From Nitrospira sp. (GTDB lineage Bacteria > Nitrospirota > Nitrospiria > Nitrospirales > Nitrospiraceae), in NCBI GenBank assembly GCA_025361385.1, contig JANYAJ010000347.1, forward strand, positions 1-20,656: a stretch of 20,656 nt of DNA, given 5' to 3'. A program made the position numbers and the translations under genes. Each line of letters begins with the position of its first letter. Position 1 is the stretch's first letter. The notes beneath the pieces were generated by a model, which did no database searches, was not told the DNA's origin, and saw nothing but the letters and a program-made list of their open reading frames with translations. Positions 7,137 through 13,583 of this stretch are shown piece after piece.

Positions 7137-8849
7137 CTACGGCACTACCACACCGTCCGGCACGCCTTTCGGACCAATGATTCGTACGACGTATGTATAG
7201 AACGTATACTTGTAGCCTCCGAATGCAGCGGGAAGCCACCAGTGCACCTTCAAGTAGGGCGAATCGGTCCCACGCCGGCTATCAATCGCATATGCATTGC
7301 CGTCACACATACCGTTGCCCCATGCCACAGCACAAGTCACCCCCACATCATCAACCGACCAGGCGTTCTTTAGGCGGGTAGTCAGGAAGAACTCGTCATC
7401 GTCTTTAAATCCCCAGAAGGGATTGCCGTTTCCATGTGCGATGGTCGTCGGGCGATAGGCTGCCTCCGCATCGACCGGAAACTTCAGGCGTCGATCCGTG
7501 GTCCATCGCACCTCACGCAATTCCAGGGTGGGATTAAAACGCCATGGGACGAGATTCGTTTTTGCCTGATCCGATCCCCGCACGACATATACAATTCCGC
7601 CATAGGTGGGTACACCGGCAATGTCCGGCACCGTGACGAAGATTTGCGTATCAGTCCACACCTGCACCGGTGCAACGAGATCCTTGCCGGGATTCACGAC
7701 GAAGCGCACCTCGCCGCCGCCATTGGAAAAACCCGAGCCATTGATCAGGATTGGATCGCCCGGCTGTCCTTGCGTCACGCTGAGAGAGGTAATCGCGGGG
7801 TTCGGCATGACCGACTGGGGACCGGGTGTCGAGCCCACGCCTTGAATGGGCTGCGCAGAAGAGGCCGTCGCCGGTGGGACAATCGCCCCGAGTTTTTGCC
7901 CTGCCGCGGTATCCAACGGCTGTTTCATGATGCCGATCATCTGATCCCCACGCAAAGCGCGCGTACCGATTTCTCCTTCCGGTGGAGTACCAGGCTCTCC
8001 GGAAGACCCCTCAGTCCCTTCGAGCCCTCGCGGTCTGATCTGGCCGCCCATCCGGCTCCGCAACTGATCGAGCTGGGGCTGGATCTGCGCATGAAGCGCG
8101 CCACGCCGATCGAGCTGCTGCCGGTCGAATTGAGCCTTGCGCTGTTGAAACGCGTGCTCCGTTTGCGCCGCGGCTTGCGCGGAGGCCTGTTGTTGCTCTT
8201 GTGGGCTCGGCTGCTTCTGCTGCGTAACCATCGCTTGGACGGCCTGTTGAACCACCGCTGGATTCACGGGTGGATGTTGTACCATGACGGCGCCATTCGC
8301 ACGGCCTCCGAGCTGCGGAGGCGCGGGCTGCGCGAGTCTGATCTGTATGCCCCAGAATACATTCTTCTGGATATCTTGGGGTGTCACGGTGTAGGTCAGA
8401 CGAACTTGTCCCGTCCCTTGCTGGCTGATCGGCTGCGGGGCCGATCCCTGTAAGGTGACAATCACCGGCACGCCCTGGCTGTGAACCTCCACGAGAATCT
8501 GCCCCGGCTGCGTCACCGCGAAGCCGAACGAATCGAATTCGGATCCCTGCACGTCAAACTTCTGCGGAAATGCCGGCAGCTGCGCAGTCGATTGACCAGG
8601 CGCGCCTGGTTGCGCGGGATTCCCCTGTGCCACCCCGCGGCTTTCGATCTCGCCAGACTTGTCTTCCACAGCCATCGCCCGTGCCCTCGGACGGACCTCC
8701 GACTTGGCCCCTCCCACTGCCTCCGATTCCTGGGATGGGATAGTCGAATTGGCCTCCGCGGCGAACGTGACCGGAGTTGACCAGGCGGACAGCGCGACGA
8801 ATAGGCCCACCATACCAATGATCGAAAGGCGTAGCGATTGACAGGTCAT
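7137..8849 (-). CDS. Exported IPT/TIG-like repeat-family protein, paralog 2
   Basis: A 570-residue exported protein with the same architecture as its two neighbours. The ATG at 8849 is chosen because GGAG lies six bases upstream and the signal peptide then begins at once (core about 8-25, cleavage near FAA, residue 31); the frame stays open 12 codons further upstream. A leader of about 40 residues follows, with GEIESRGV (Arg71). Next come the beta domain (about 90-195), the Gln-rich helix (about 200-270), a linker with IRPRG and GEIGTRAL (Arg297), the IPT/TIG-like domain (about 350-440) and the C-terminal domain with NPFWGFKDDDEFF, ending in PDGVVVP. Two Cys in the C-terminal domain could form a disulfide. 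It is closest to paralog 3. Its first 75 residues also match the leader of the unrelated 103-1692 protein. It sits 41 bases after paralog 1. Confidence 0.87.
   Translation of the reverse strand: MTCQSLRLSIIGMVGLFVALSAWSTPVTFAAEANSTIPSQESEAVGGAKSEVRPRARAMAVEDKSGEIESRGVAQGNPAQPGAPGQSTAQLPAFPQKFDVQGSEFDSFGFAVTQPGQILVEVHSQGVPVIVTLQGSAPQPISQQGTGQVRLTYTVTPQDIQKNVFWGIQIRLAQPAPPQLGGRANGAVMVQHPPVNPAVVQQAVQAMVTQQKQPSPQEQQQASAQAAAQTEHAFQQRKAQFDRQQLDRRGALHAQIQPQLDQLRSRMGGQIRPRGLEGTEGSSGEPGTPPEGEIGTRALRGDQMIGIMKQPLDTAAGQKLGAIVPPATASSAQPIQGVGSTPGPQSVMPNPAITSLSVTQGQPGDPILINGSGFSNGGGEVRFVVNPGKDLVAPVQVWTDTQIFVTVPDIAGVPTYGGIVYVVRGSDQAKTNLVPWRFNPTLELREVRWTTDRRLKFPVDAEAAYRPTTIAHGNGNPFWGFKDDDEFFLTTRLKNAWSVDDVGVTCAVAWGNGMCDGNAYAIDSRRGTDSPYLKVHWWLPAAFGGYKYTFYTYVVRIIGPKGVPDGVVVP
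7953..7976 (-). other. SR[AG]-type motif, second copy in paralog 2
   Basis: Encodes GEIGTRAL in the linker before the IPT/TIG-like domain. Confidence 0.45.
7981..8057 (-). repeat. Near-identical DNA patch shared with paralog 3
   Basis: Partner of 6277-6353 (two C/T differences in 77 bases). It covers the linker just before the second SR-type motif. The corresponding region of paralog 1 is clearly diverged and lacks the patch. Confidence 0.75.
8631..8654 (-). other. SR[AG] motif, first copy in paralog 2
   Basis: Encodes GEIESRGV (Arg71), at the end of the leader that this protein shares with the 103-1692 protein. Confidence 0.45.
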
Positions 8850-8890
8850 CAGAGTCTCCTTGACCAGATTAATTTTATTTTTCATATGTC

Positions 8891-10381
8891 CTACGGCACC
8901 ACCACGCCATCCGGTACACCGCGGGGACCGACGATCCTGACCCCGAAGAAATACGACGAACTATAAAATGCGTCGTACCACCAGCGCATGTTCACAAACG
9001 GGGTATCGGTGCCAGGGCGAAGATCTGCCACATACACTCCACCGCAAGCGCCAAACAGACAATTCGCCGTTGTGCTCCATGCCCCTTGCACGACCCACCC
9101 ATTCTTGAGCCGGGTGGATGGAAACAACACATCGTTGCCAGCCGCCCCGCCCATGGAAAGGAACGTGGTATTCGGATGATAGATATCCCGATATGCGGCT
9201 TCTGCCATTCCCGGTTGGACCAACACCATGTCGTTCGTCCAGCGAATTTCTCGGGTTTCCTGCGCAGGCACAAAGCGGAACGGAACCTCATTGCTTCTCA
9301 CTGCCCCGATCGAGACATAGACCTTGCCGTCGAACTGGAGAAATCCAGATTGGTCGGGAACATCCACCACGATCATCGCATCGGACCAGGCTTCAACCCG
9401 CCCACTAAATAGCGCGTTGGATCCAACTTGAAACACCACATCGGCAGGCTGTGTGCCGAAGTTCTTTCCGGTTACGATCACCGGCTGCAATGGCTGACCC
9501 TGACCGATATTCAATTGCGTGATCATCGGCACAAGAACCGGTACGGGGGTCAGCGGAACGCCACCACTGCGCAGGGATGGCGTTTCCGTCAATGGCTGCT
9601 GCTGGAGGATGGCCATCGTTTGGTTAGATCTGAGTCCGCGCGTCCCCACATCTCCTTCGGATTGTGCCAGCGTTTCACCGGGCTGAGGCTCCTCGATCCC
9701 GCGCGGACGGACCTGTCCCTGCGGCAACATCTGGTTGCGGATCTGATCGATCATTGGCTGCGCCTGCGCTCTCGCCGCTGCGTGCTTCTGTTGCTGCTCT
9801 TGTTCGAACGTCGCCTTGTGCTGCTGGAATGCGGCGTCCATTTGGGCTTGAGCCTGCGGATCTGGCTGGTGACTACGCGCCATGCGCTGTCCGGACAGGG
9901 CAGCCGCCTGCGCCTGTGCGACGGTACTGTCGACAGATGGATGCTGAACCATCACCGTGCCGCTTGAGCGACCGCCTTGCTGCAGGGGAGTCGGGGTCGC
10001 AAGCTTGATCTTCACAGACCACAGGACACTCGTCTGGACATCTTGCGCTGTGACCATATAGGTCAGGCGCACCTGTCCAGTCCCTTGCTGGCTCATCGGT
10101 TGCGAGGCCGGTCTCTCTAGGGTCACGATCACCGGCGGTCCCTGGCTCTGCACGTCCACGATCACCGGTCCCGGTTGCGTGACGGCGAATCCAAACGAGT
10201 TGGCCTCTAGCCCTTGGACGTCAAACTTTTGTGGGAAGGTCGGGAGTTGCCCTTGTTTCACCGGCATACCCGGCACCGCCCGGCTCCCGATATCGCCAGT
10301 CTCCGTTGAGGCGCACCCGATCATGAGGCAAACTAGTCCAATCCCTAACACACCGACGGCACTACGACTACAACTCTTCAT
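8891..10381 (-). CDS. IPT/TIG-like repeat-family lipoprotein, paralog 1
   Basis: A 496-residue lipoprotein, first gene of the minus-strand operon and the most diverged of the three paralogs. The ATG at 10381 has GGAGG five bases upstream. The signal sequence ends in the lipobox LMIGC (Cys23), so this copy is predicted to be lipid-anchored, whereas the other two have ordinary signal peptides. GDIGSRAV (Arg34) lies only eleven residues after the lipidated Cys. Then come the beta domain (about 45-150), a Gln/Ala-rich helix (about 155-225), VRPRG and GDVGTRGL (Arg248), an IPT/TIG-like domain (about 283-373) and the C-terminal domain ending in PDGVVVP, with two Cys near residues 441 and 446. An anchored copy beside two soluble copies suggests a surface complex, but that is inference. 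I found no convincing promoter immediately upstream. Confidence 0.88.
   Translation of the reverse strand: MKSCSRSAVGVLGIGLVCLMIGCASTETGDIGSRAVPGMPVKQGQLPTFPQKFDVQGLEANSFGFAVTQPGPVIVDVQSQGPPVIVTLERPASQPMSQQGTGQVRLTYMVTAQDVQTSVLWSVKIKLATPTPLQQGGRSSGTVMVQHPSVDSTVAQAQAAALSGQRMARSHQPDPQAQAQMDAAFQQHKATFEQEQQQKHAAARAQAQPMIDQIRNQMLPQGQVRPRGIEEPQPGETLAQSEGDVGTRGLRSNQTMAILQQQPLTETPSLRSGGVPLTPVPVLVPMITQLNIGQGQPLQPVIVTGKNFGTQPADVVFQVGSNALFSGRVEAWSDAMIVVDVPDQSGFLQFDGKVYVSIGAVRSNEVPFRFVPAQETREIRWTNDMVLVQPGMAEAAYRDIYHPNTTFLSMGGAAGNDVLFPSTRLKNGWVVQGAWSTTANCLFGACGGVYVADLRPGTDTPFVNMRWWYDAFYSSSYFFGVRIVGPRGVPDGVVVP
9632..9655 (-). other. SR[AG]-type motif, second copy in paralog 1
   Basis: Encodes GDVGTRGL in the linker before the IPT/TIG-like domain. 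It keeps the motif although the surrounding linker has diverged from the other paralogs. Confidence 0.45.
10274..10297 (-). other. SR[AG] motif, first copy in paralog 1
   Basis: Encodes GDIGSRAV (Arg34) soon after the lipidated Cys23. A cut here would release the mature protein from its lipid anchor; that is inference. Confidence 0.45.
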
Positions 10382-10396
10382 GCTCTCCTCCTTCAT

Positions 10397-10995
10397 CCAG
10401 AATTACGCATATGGTCTGTACGTCACCTAATCCGGTAAGTCGAAACCTTCATGACAATAGTTCAAATTGGGCCTTCTGAGGGTCGGTCTGTCACACCAGC
10501 ACACTATGCCTTCGTTCTTGGGGCCGTAGAGACGAAGGCGTCACCCTTTCGGTTGTATGGCAAGATCGTCTCTAGAGAAATGCCTCTCTCTCTTTCTTCA
10601 ATCAATACACCGTAACGTCGCATTTCAAGCTCTCGCGGCGAACGGTCGGGTTCTGGCCGCCTTCGGTCAGTTTTGGAGCTTAATCGATCACATCGCTTTG
10701 TAACTCGCTGACCGTGATATGTTGGATTCTTGTTTGCCTCGACGTCTCGAGTGCGCACGAATTCGAGCAGGGCATGCTGGTGGAGAAATGATCGATGTGA
10801 AAAGAATGCCATCGAAAGGGCCTCGGTGCCGGTTGGCCTTGAACTACAGTGCGGTTGTTGCGCTGCTTATACAGCGAGGCATGGTTCCTCACCGGGAGTG
10901 TTGTGCGAAATCGAAGCCGCACGCCGTACTATCGTTATCGAACGACACGAGCAGTTACTCTGCTATCGTCTCGCTTGATGAGGTGGGGCCATCCC
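10397..10995. other. 600-base stretch with no convincing gene
   Basis: Between the CsgG-like lipoprotein gene and the first paralog I see no gene I can support. Several open frames cross it on both strands. The longest on the minus strand (10504-10812) has a possible GAGG eight bases before its ATG, but it encodes an Arg-rich, low-hydrophobicity peptide unlike its neighbours. I see no clear -35/-10 pair, tRNA or strong terminator. It may hold the promoter and leader of the downstream operon, or the remnant of a lost gene. Confidence 0.5.
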
Positions 10996-11601
10996 TTACG
11001 AGCCTTCAATCTTCTGCTTCAACGCTTTGGCAAAGGATTTTGCTGTATCCAGGACAGAATCCTTGCCGTCCGACATGGTAATGACAAGCAGCCAATTCCC
11101 TTTCTCGACGTCAATCATCCGAATGCTGGCATTGCCCACAACCTCATGCATGCCTGCCCCGATGCCCATCACATATCCCATCGAGTATGTCTGACCCATG
11201 CCGACCGTGCCGGTAATCAACGCGTCTACGGCGAGAATCTTCCCGGCGGCGATGGTTTTCTCGGTCTCCGTAACGCCGCCAAGATTCAGCGCCTGCTCCT
11301 TCATCACCCTGTCCAGCTGAGTGCGCTCAACCACATCAATGCCTAGCTTTAACAACTCGACGGCAAAGTGGTCGCTGAAGGCCTCCGTGCTGCCGCCCCC
11401 GCCCAGCATTCTGAATCCGCCAAAATTTGGCATGCCAGCGAAACCGCCGGCATCCAACTGGATCGCCACCTTCTTGATTTTTCGCAGGTCCGCCTGGGTG
11501 ATTTTTGGTCCGACGGCTACCGAGAGGTTACTGCAGCCGAAGAGGCTGATTACACCAAGCAGGCCGAGACATAACAGACTTCGAAACCGGACGGATTGCA
11601 T
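10996..11601 (-). CDS. CsgG-family-like lipoprotein
   Basis: A 201-residue predicted lipoprotein with a CsgG-like domain. The ATG at 11601 follows GGAG by nine bases. The signal peptide ends in SLFGC (Cys23). The CsgG-type signature is visible: a first strand KKVAIQLD near 44-51, a Gly-rich loop at about 52-71, VVERTQLDRVMKEQALNLGG near 90-110, then AGKILAVDALITGTV near 118-132 and a final helix. CsgG itself is an outer-membrane curli secretion channel, but many short relatives are periplasmic lipoproteins with no channel role. The usual transmembrane hairpins cannot be confirmed here, so transport is not implied. It has its own promoter at 11652-11680 and lies 165 bases after the caspase-like gene, whose C-terminal half has a similar fold. 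Confidence 0.87.
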   Translation of the reverse strand: MQSVRFRSLLCLGLLGVISLFGCSNLSVAVGPKITQADLRKIKKVAIQLDAGGFAGMPNFGGFRMLGGGGSTEAFSDHFAVELLKLGIDVVERTQLDRVMKEQALNLGGVTETEKTIAAGKILAVDALITGTVGMGQTYSMGYVMGIGAGMHEVVGNASIRMIDVEKGNWLLVITMSDGKDSVLDTAKSFAKALKQKIEGS

Positions 11602-11651
11602 GGTGGTATTCTCCTGTGAAACCCAGACGGCACATGCCGTAAAACGCGCCG

Positions 11652-11680
11652 ATGCTATCTAGCGGTCTCGCCGATGTCAA
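11652..11680 (-). promoter_or_regulatory. Sigma-70-type promoter of the CsgG-like lipoprotein gene
   Basis: On the minus strand a perfect TTGACA (11675-11680) is followed after 17 bases by TAGCAT (11652-11657; 4 of 6 match to TATAAT). The predicted transcript would start some 45 bases before the ATG at 11601. This separates the gene from the caspase-like gene. Confidence 0.6.
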
Positions 11681-11733
11681 ATGATCTGGCATGAGTCCGC
11701 TGACAGCAATCTTGAAACACAGCGCTAGTCCTG

Positions 11734-11752
11734 AGACGCTCACTGAGCGTCT
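11734..11752 (-). terminator. Hairpin after the caspase-like gene
   Basis: AGACGCTCA and TGAGCGTCT form a perfect nine-base inverted repeat around a single central base, 14 bases beyond the stop codon of the caspase-like gene. No T-run follows on either strand, so its role as a terminator is uncertain, but its position between two genes with separate promoters suits one. Confidence 0.4.
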
Positions 11753-11766
11753 GTTCCTGCCGCCAG

Positions 11767-13314
11767 TTATTTCGTCCATTGCTCCAGAATCATCGGCAGT
11801 GCCTTATCCATCCACTTTATGACCGCTTTTGAAATGGCCTTCTTGCCCGCGACTTGCTCGGACACATCGAGGGCTGGCGCAACCGCTTCTTCCGCAGTAA
11901 GAATTTCTCCGGTGTCCGCCCTGATCGCTTTGGCTTGCAGCCGGCCCCGCACGGACACCATGCCCCCCATCATGACTCCCTGCAATGCGCTTTCGCTGAA
12001 CGCCTCGCCGAGGATGAGCACCTCGGCGCCATGCTGCCGCCCGAGCAACTGGGCTGCCGTGATGTTACCGTCCAGCACCTGCTTCAACTGGTCTCCCTCG
12101 TGTATTTTCCGCACCTGCGCCTGATCAACGACCGTGAAACCTTTCTGGAGGAGCAGCCGTATGATCTCTGCTTCTCCGGACGAATCGGTCACCGCGGCTC
12201 CCACATGGCGTTCGGCCACAACGACCATCATCCGGGGCTTCTTCGGCACGGTATCGTACGCGGGCGCTTTCGCCAGTTCGATCGGCTTTGACGCCTCCGC
12301 CGGTTTGGTTACTTGCCTTTTGAGCGCCTCCAGTTCAGCCCTCATTCGCGCGATCTCGTCGGACGAGCTGCCGCTATTCGCAGAAGAAGGCAGCGGGCTA
12401 ACAGCGGCAGAGGCTAAACGAAAGACAAACTGCCCGCCTTCATCCCCGGCGCCCCTGATCGGCTCGCTCTGCGGCGTCTGCTCCGAGTTGTTGGCCACCA
12501 GGGGGGCCAACTTTGTGTGAATCTGGCTCGGCACCAAATAGGGATCGGTGTTGTCTTGCAGGAGTGAAATGAAATGGTAGGCGAACACACTGTGGCCGTT
12601 TTTGCCCTGATCCGCCACCGGCTCTTTTCCACCGGACGTGAGGCCCCAGCGTGACGGTTTCTGATAGAGCCGCGCGTACCACTGATCGTTGATCGGCGGC
12701 AGCGCCCTCGTCCCAAACAATGTGCCGCTGAAACAGGAATCCGCCACTAAGTACACATGCCGAGCCTTCATGCCGTTGATGTAGTCCCGAATAGACGCAT
12801 TTGTGATGAAGGTCCCAGGCTCCTTTGGCTCGCCTTCCACCGGCACCCACCAGCCGAGTTTGCCATCTTCTTCGTATTGGCCATGACCCGCATAGTAGAT
12901 CAGAACGCTGTCGTCCTTACCGACGTCGCGGCCCAGGCGATACAACGCATTCTGAATTTTTGGCCCGGTCGCTTGCGCGTCGTACAGCTCGACAATATGC
13001 TCTTTTTGGAATCCATAACGTGCAATCAATACGTCCCGTATTCCTTTGGCGTCTCGCACAGCGCTTTCCAACTTGGGGGCATGTTTGTATTGGTCGATCC
13101 CAATGACCAGTGCCCAATAGTCACCCACGATCGGTACGCTGCCGGCTGTTGCTGGGACGATCGTCACACTGCGCTGCGGCTGCTCAGCCAGAACCGATGG
13201 ACTCACGACCACCATCGACAGCCAGAGGATCACCAGCCACCCGATCACGGCATGCCGCTTCAGCGCCCTCGCCACGATCGCCCAATGCGGTTGTAGGTAT
13301 TGTCTTCGAGTCAA
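11767..13314 (-). CDS. Exported caspase-like (peptidase C14) protein with CsgG-like C-terminal domain
   Basis: A predicted clan CD cysteine peptidase of about 515 residues. The caspase-like domain (about 60-290) shows the strand YWALVIGIDQY, His144 in YYAGHGQ and Cys194 in VADSCFSG, the expected dyad. Arg203 in the segment LFGTRALPP lies just after the catalytic loop. A coiled-coil segment (DEIARMRAELEALKRQ) leads to a CsgG-like alpha/beta domain in the last 170 residues (KGFTVVDQAQVRKI, then AAQLLGRQHGAEVLILGEAF). Start is uncertain. The frame is open to an ATG at 13437, but a probable promoter at 13368-13394 lies inside that extension and the signal peptide is far downstream. I prefer TTG 13314 (GAGG eight bases upstream); GTG 13275 would give a classic 30-residue signal peptide ending VLA. 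Export is predicted either way. Role and substrate are unknown. Confidence 0.87.
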   Translation of the reverse strand: MTRRQYLQPHWAIVARALKRHAVIGWLVILWLSMVVVSPSVLAEQPQRSVTIVPATAGSVPIVGDYWALVIGIDQYKHAPKLESAVRDAKGIRDVLIARYGFQKEHIVELYDAQATGPKIQNALYRLGRDVGKDDSVLIYYAGHGQYEEDGKLGWWVPVEGEPKEPGTFITNASIRDYINGMKARHVYLVADSCFSGTLFGTRALPPINDQWYARLYQKPSRWGLTSGGKEPVADQGKNGHSVFAYHFISLLQDNTDPYLVPSQIHTKLAPLVANNSEQTPQSEPIRGAGDEGGQFVFRLASAAVSPLPSSANSGSSSDEIARMRAELEALKRQVTKPAEASKPIELAKAPAYDTVPKKPRMMVVVAERHVGAAVTDSSGEAEIIRLLLQKGFTVVDQAQVRKIHEGDQLKQVLDGNITAAQLLGRQHGAEVLILGEAFSESALQGVMMGGMVSVRGRLQAKAIRADTGEILTAEEAVAPALDVSEQVAGKKAISKAVIKWMDKALPMILEQWTK

Positions 13315-13367
13315 ATCGACTGCCTCGTTTGGCCGATCGTGGAGCAGTATTCCGGCAACAGGCGCGC

Positions 13368-13394
13368 AGTATAGCACGAGGGCTTTTCTGTAAA
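13368..13394 (-). promoter_or_regulatory. Possible extended -10 promoter of the caspase-like gene
   Basis: On the minus strand, TGC precedes TATACT (13368-13373), which is 5 of 6 to the -10 consensus. TTTACA (13389-13394) lies 15 bases upstream, a short spacing that an extended -10 can tolerate. If real, the ATG at 13437 cannot be the start. Confidence 0.45.
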
Positions 13395-13452
13395 CAGTTG
13401 CTGAGACTGAGTCGCAGCGTATCCTGGGAAGGTTCATGGCCCCCCTCTTGGA

Positions 13453-13482
13453 TTGACAGGCTCTCGGGGGGAGACCTACACT
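13453..13482 (+). promoter_or_regulatory. Sigma-70-type promoter of the plus-strand lipoprotein gene
   Basis: A perfect TTGACA (13453-13458) is followed after 18 bases by TACACT (13477-13482; 4 of 6). It points toward the ATG at 13584 about 95 bases downstream and is divergent from the caspase-like gene. Confidence 0.55.
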
Positions 13483-13583
13483 CGCACGGCTTTGAACGTC
13501 TGGAACCGATAGGCCGACAGACTGGCAGGGTGGCCGATCGTGGCCGCGAGCGACTGGGTATGTTCAACGATGAGGAGGCCGGT

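Noticed and set aside
10504..10812. Minus-strand open frame of 102 codons in the long gap
   Set aside because: Possible binding site, but composition is Arg-rich with no domain I recognise; not enough to call a gene.
10996..11601. Curli secretion operon
   Set aside because: Only a CsgG-like domain is present; there is no CsgA/B, CsgD, CsgE or CsgF-like gene nearby.
1780..13314. A gasdermin or CRISPR-linked (Craspase-type) defence system around the CHAT and caspase genes
   Set aside because: No gasdermin-like, Cas or nuclease gene is present, and both peptidases carry export signals.
13110..13583. Upstream extension of the plus-strand lipoprotein frame
   Set aside because: It is antisense to the caspase-like gene and its promoter; the ATG at 13584 has a strong binding site and begins the lipoprotein signal.
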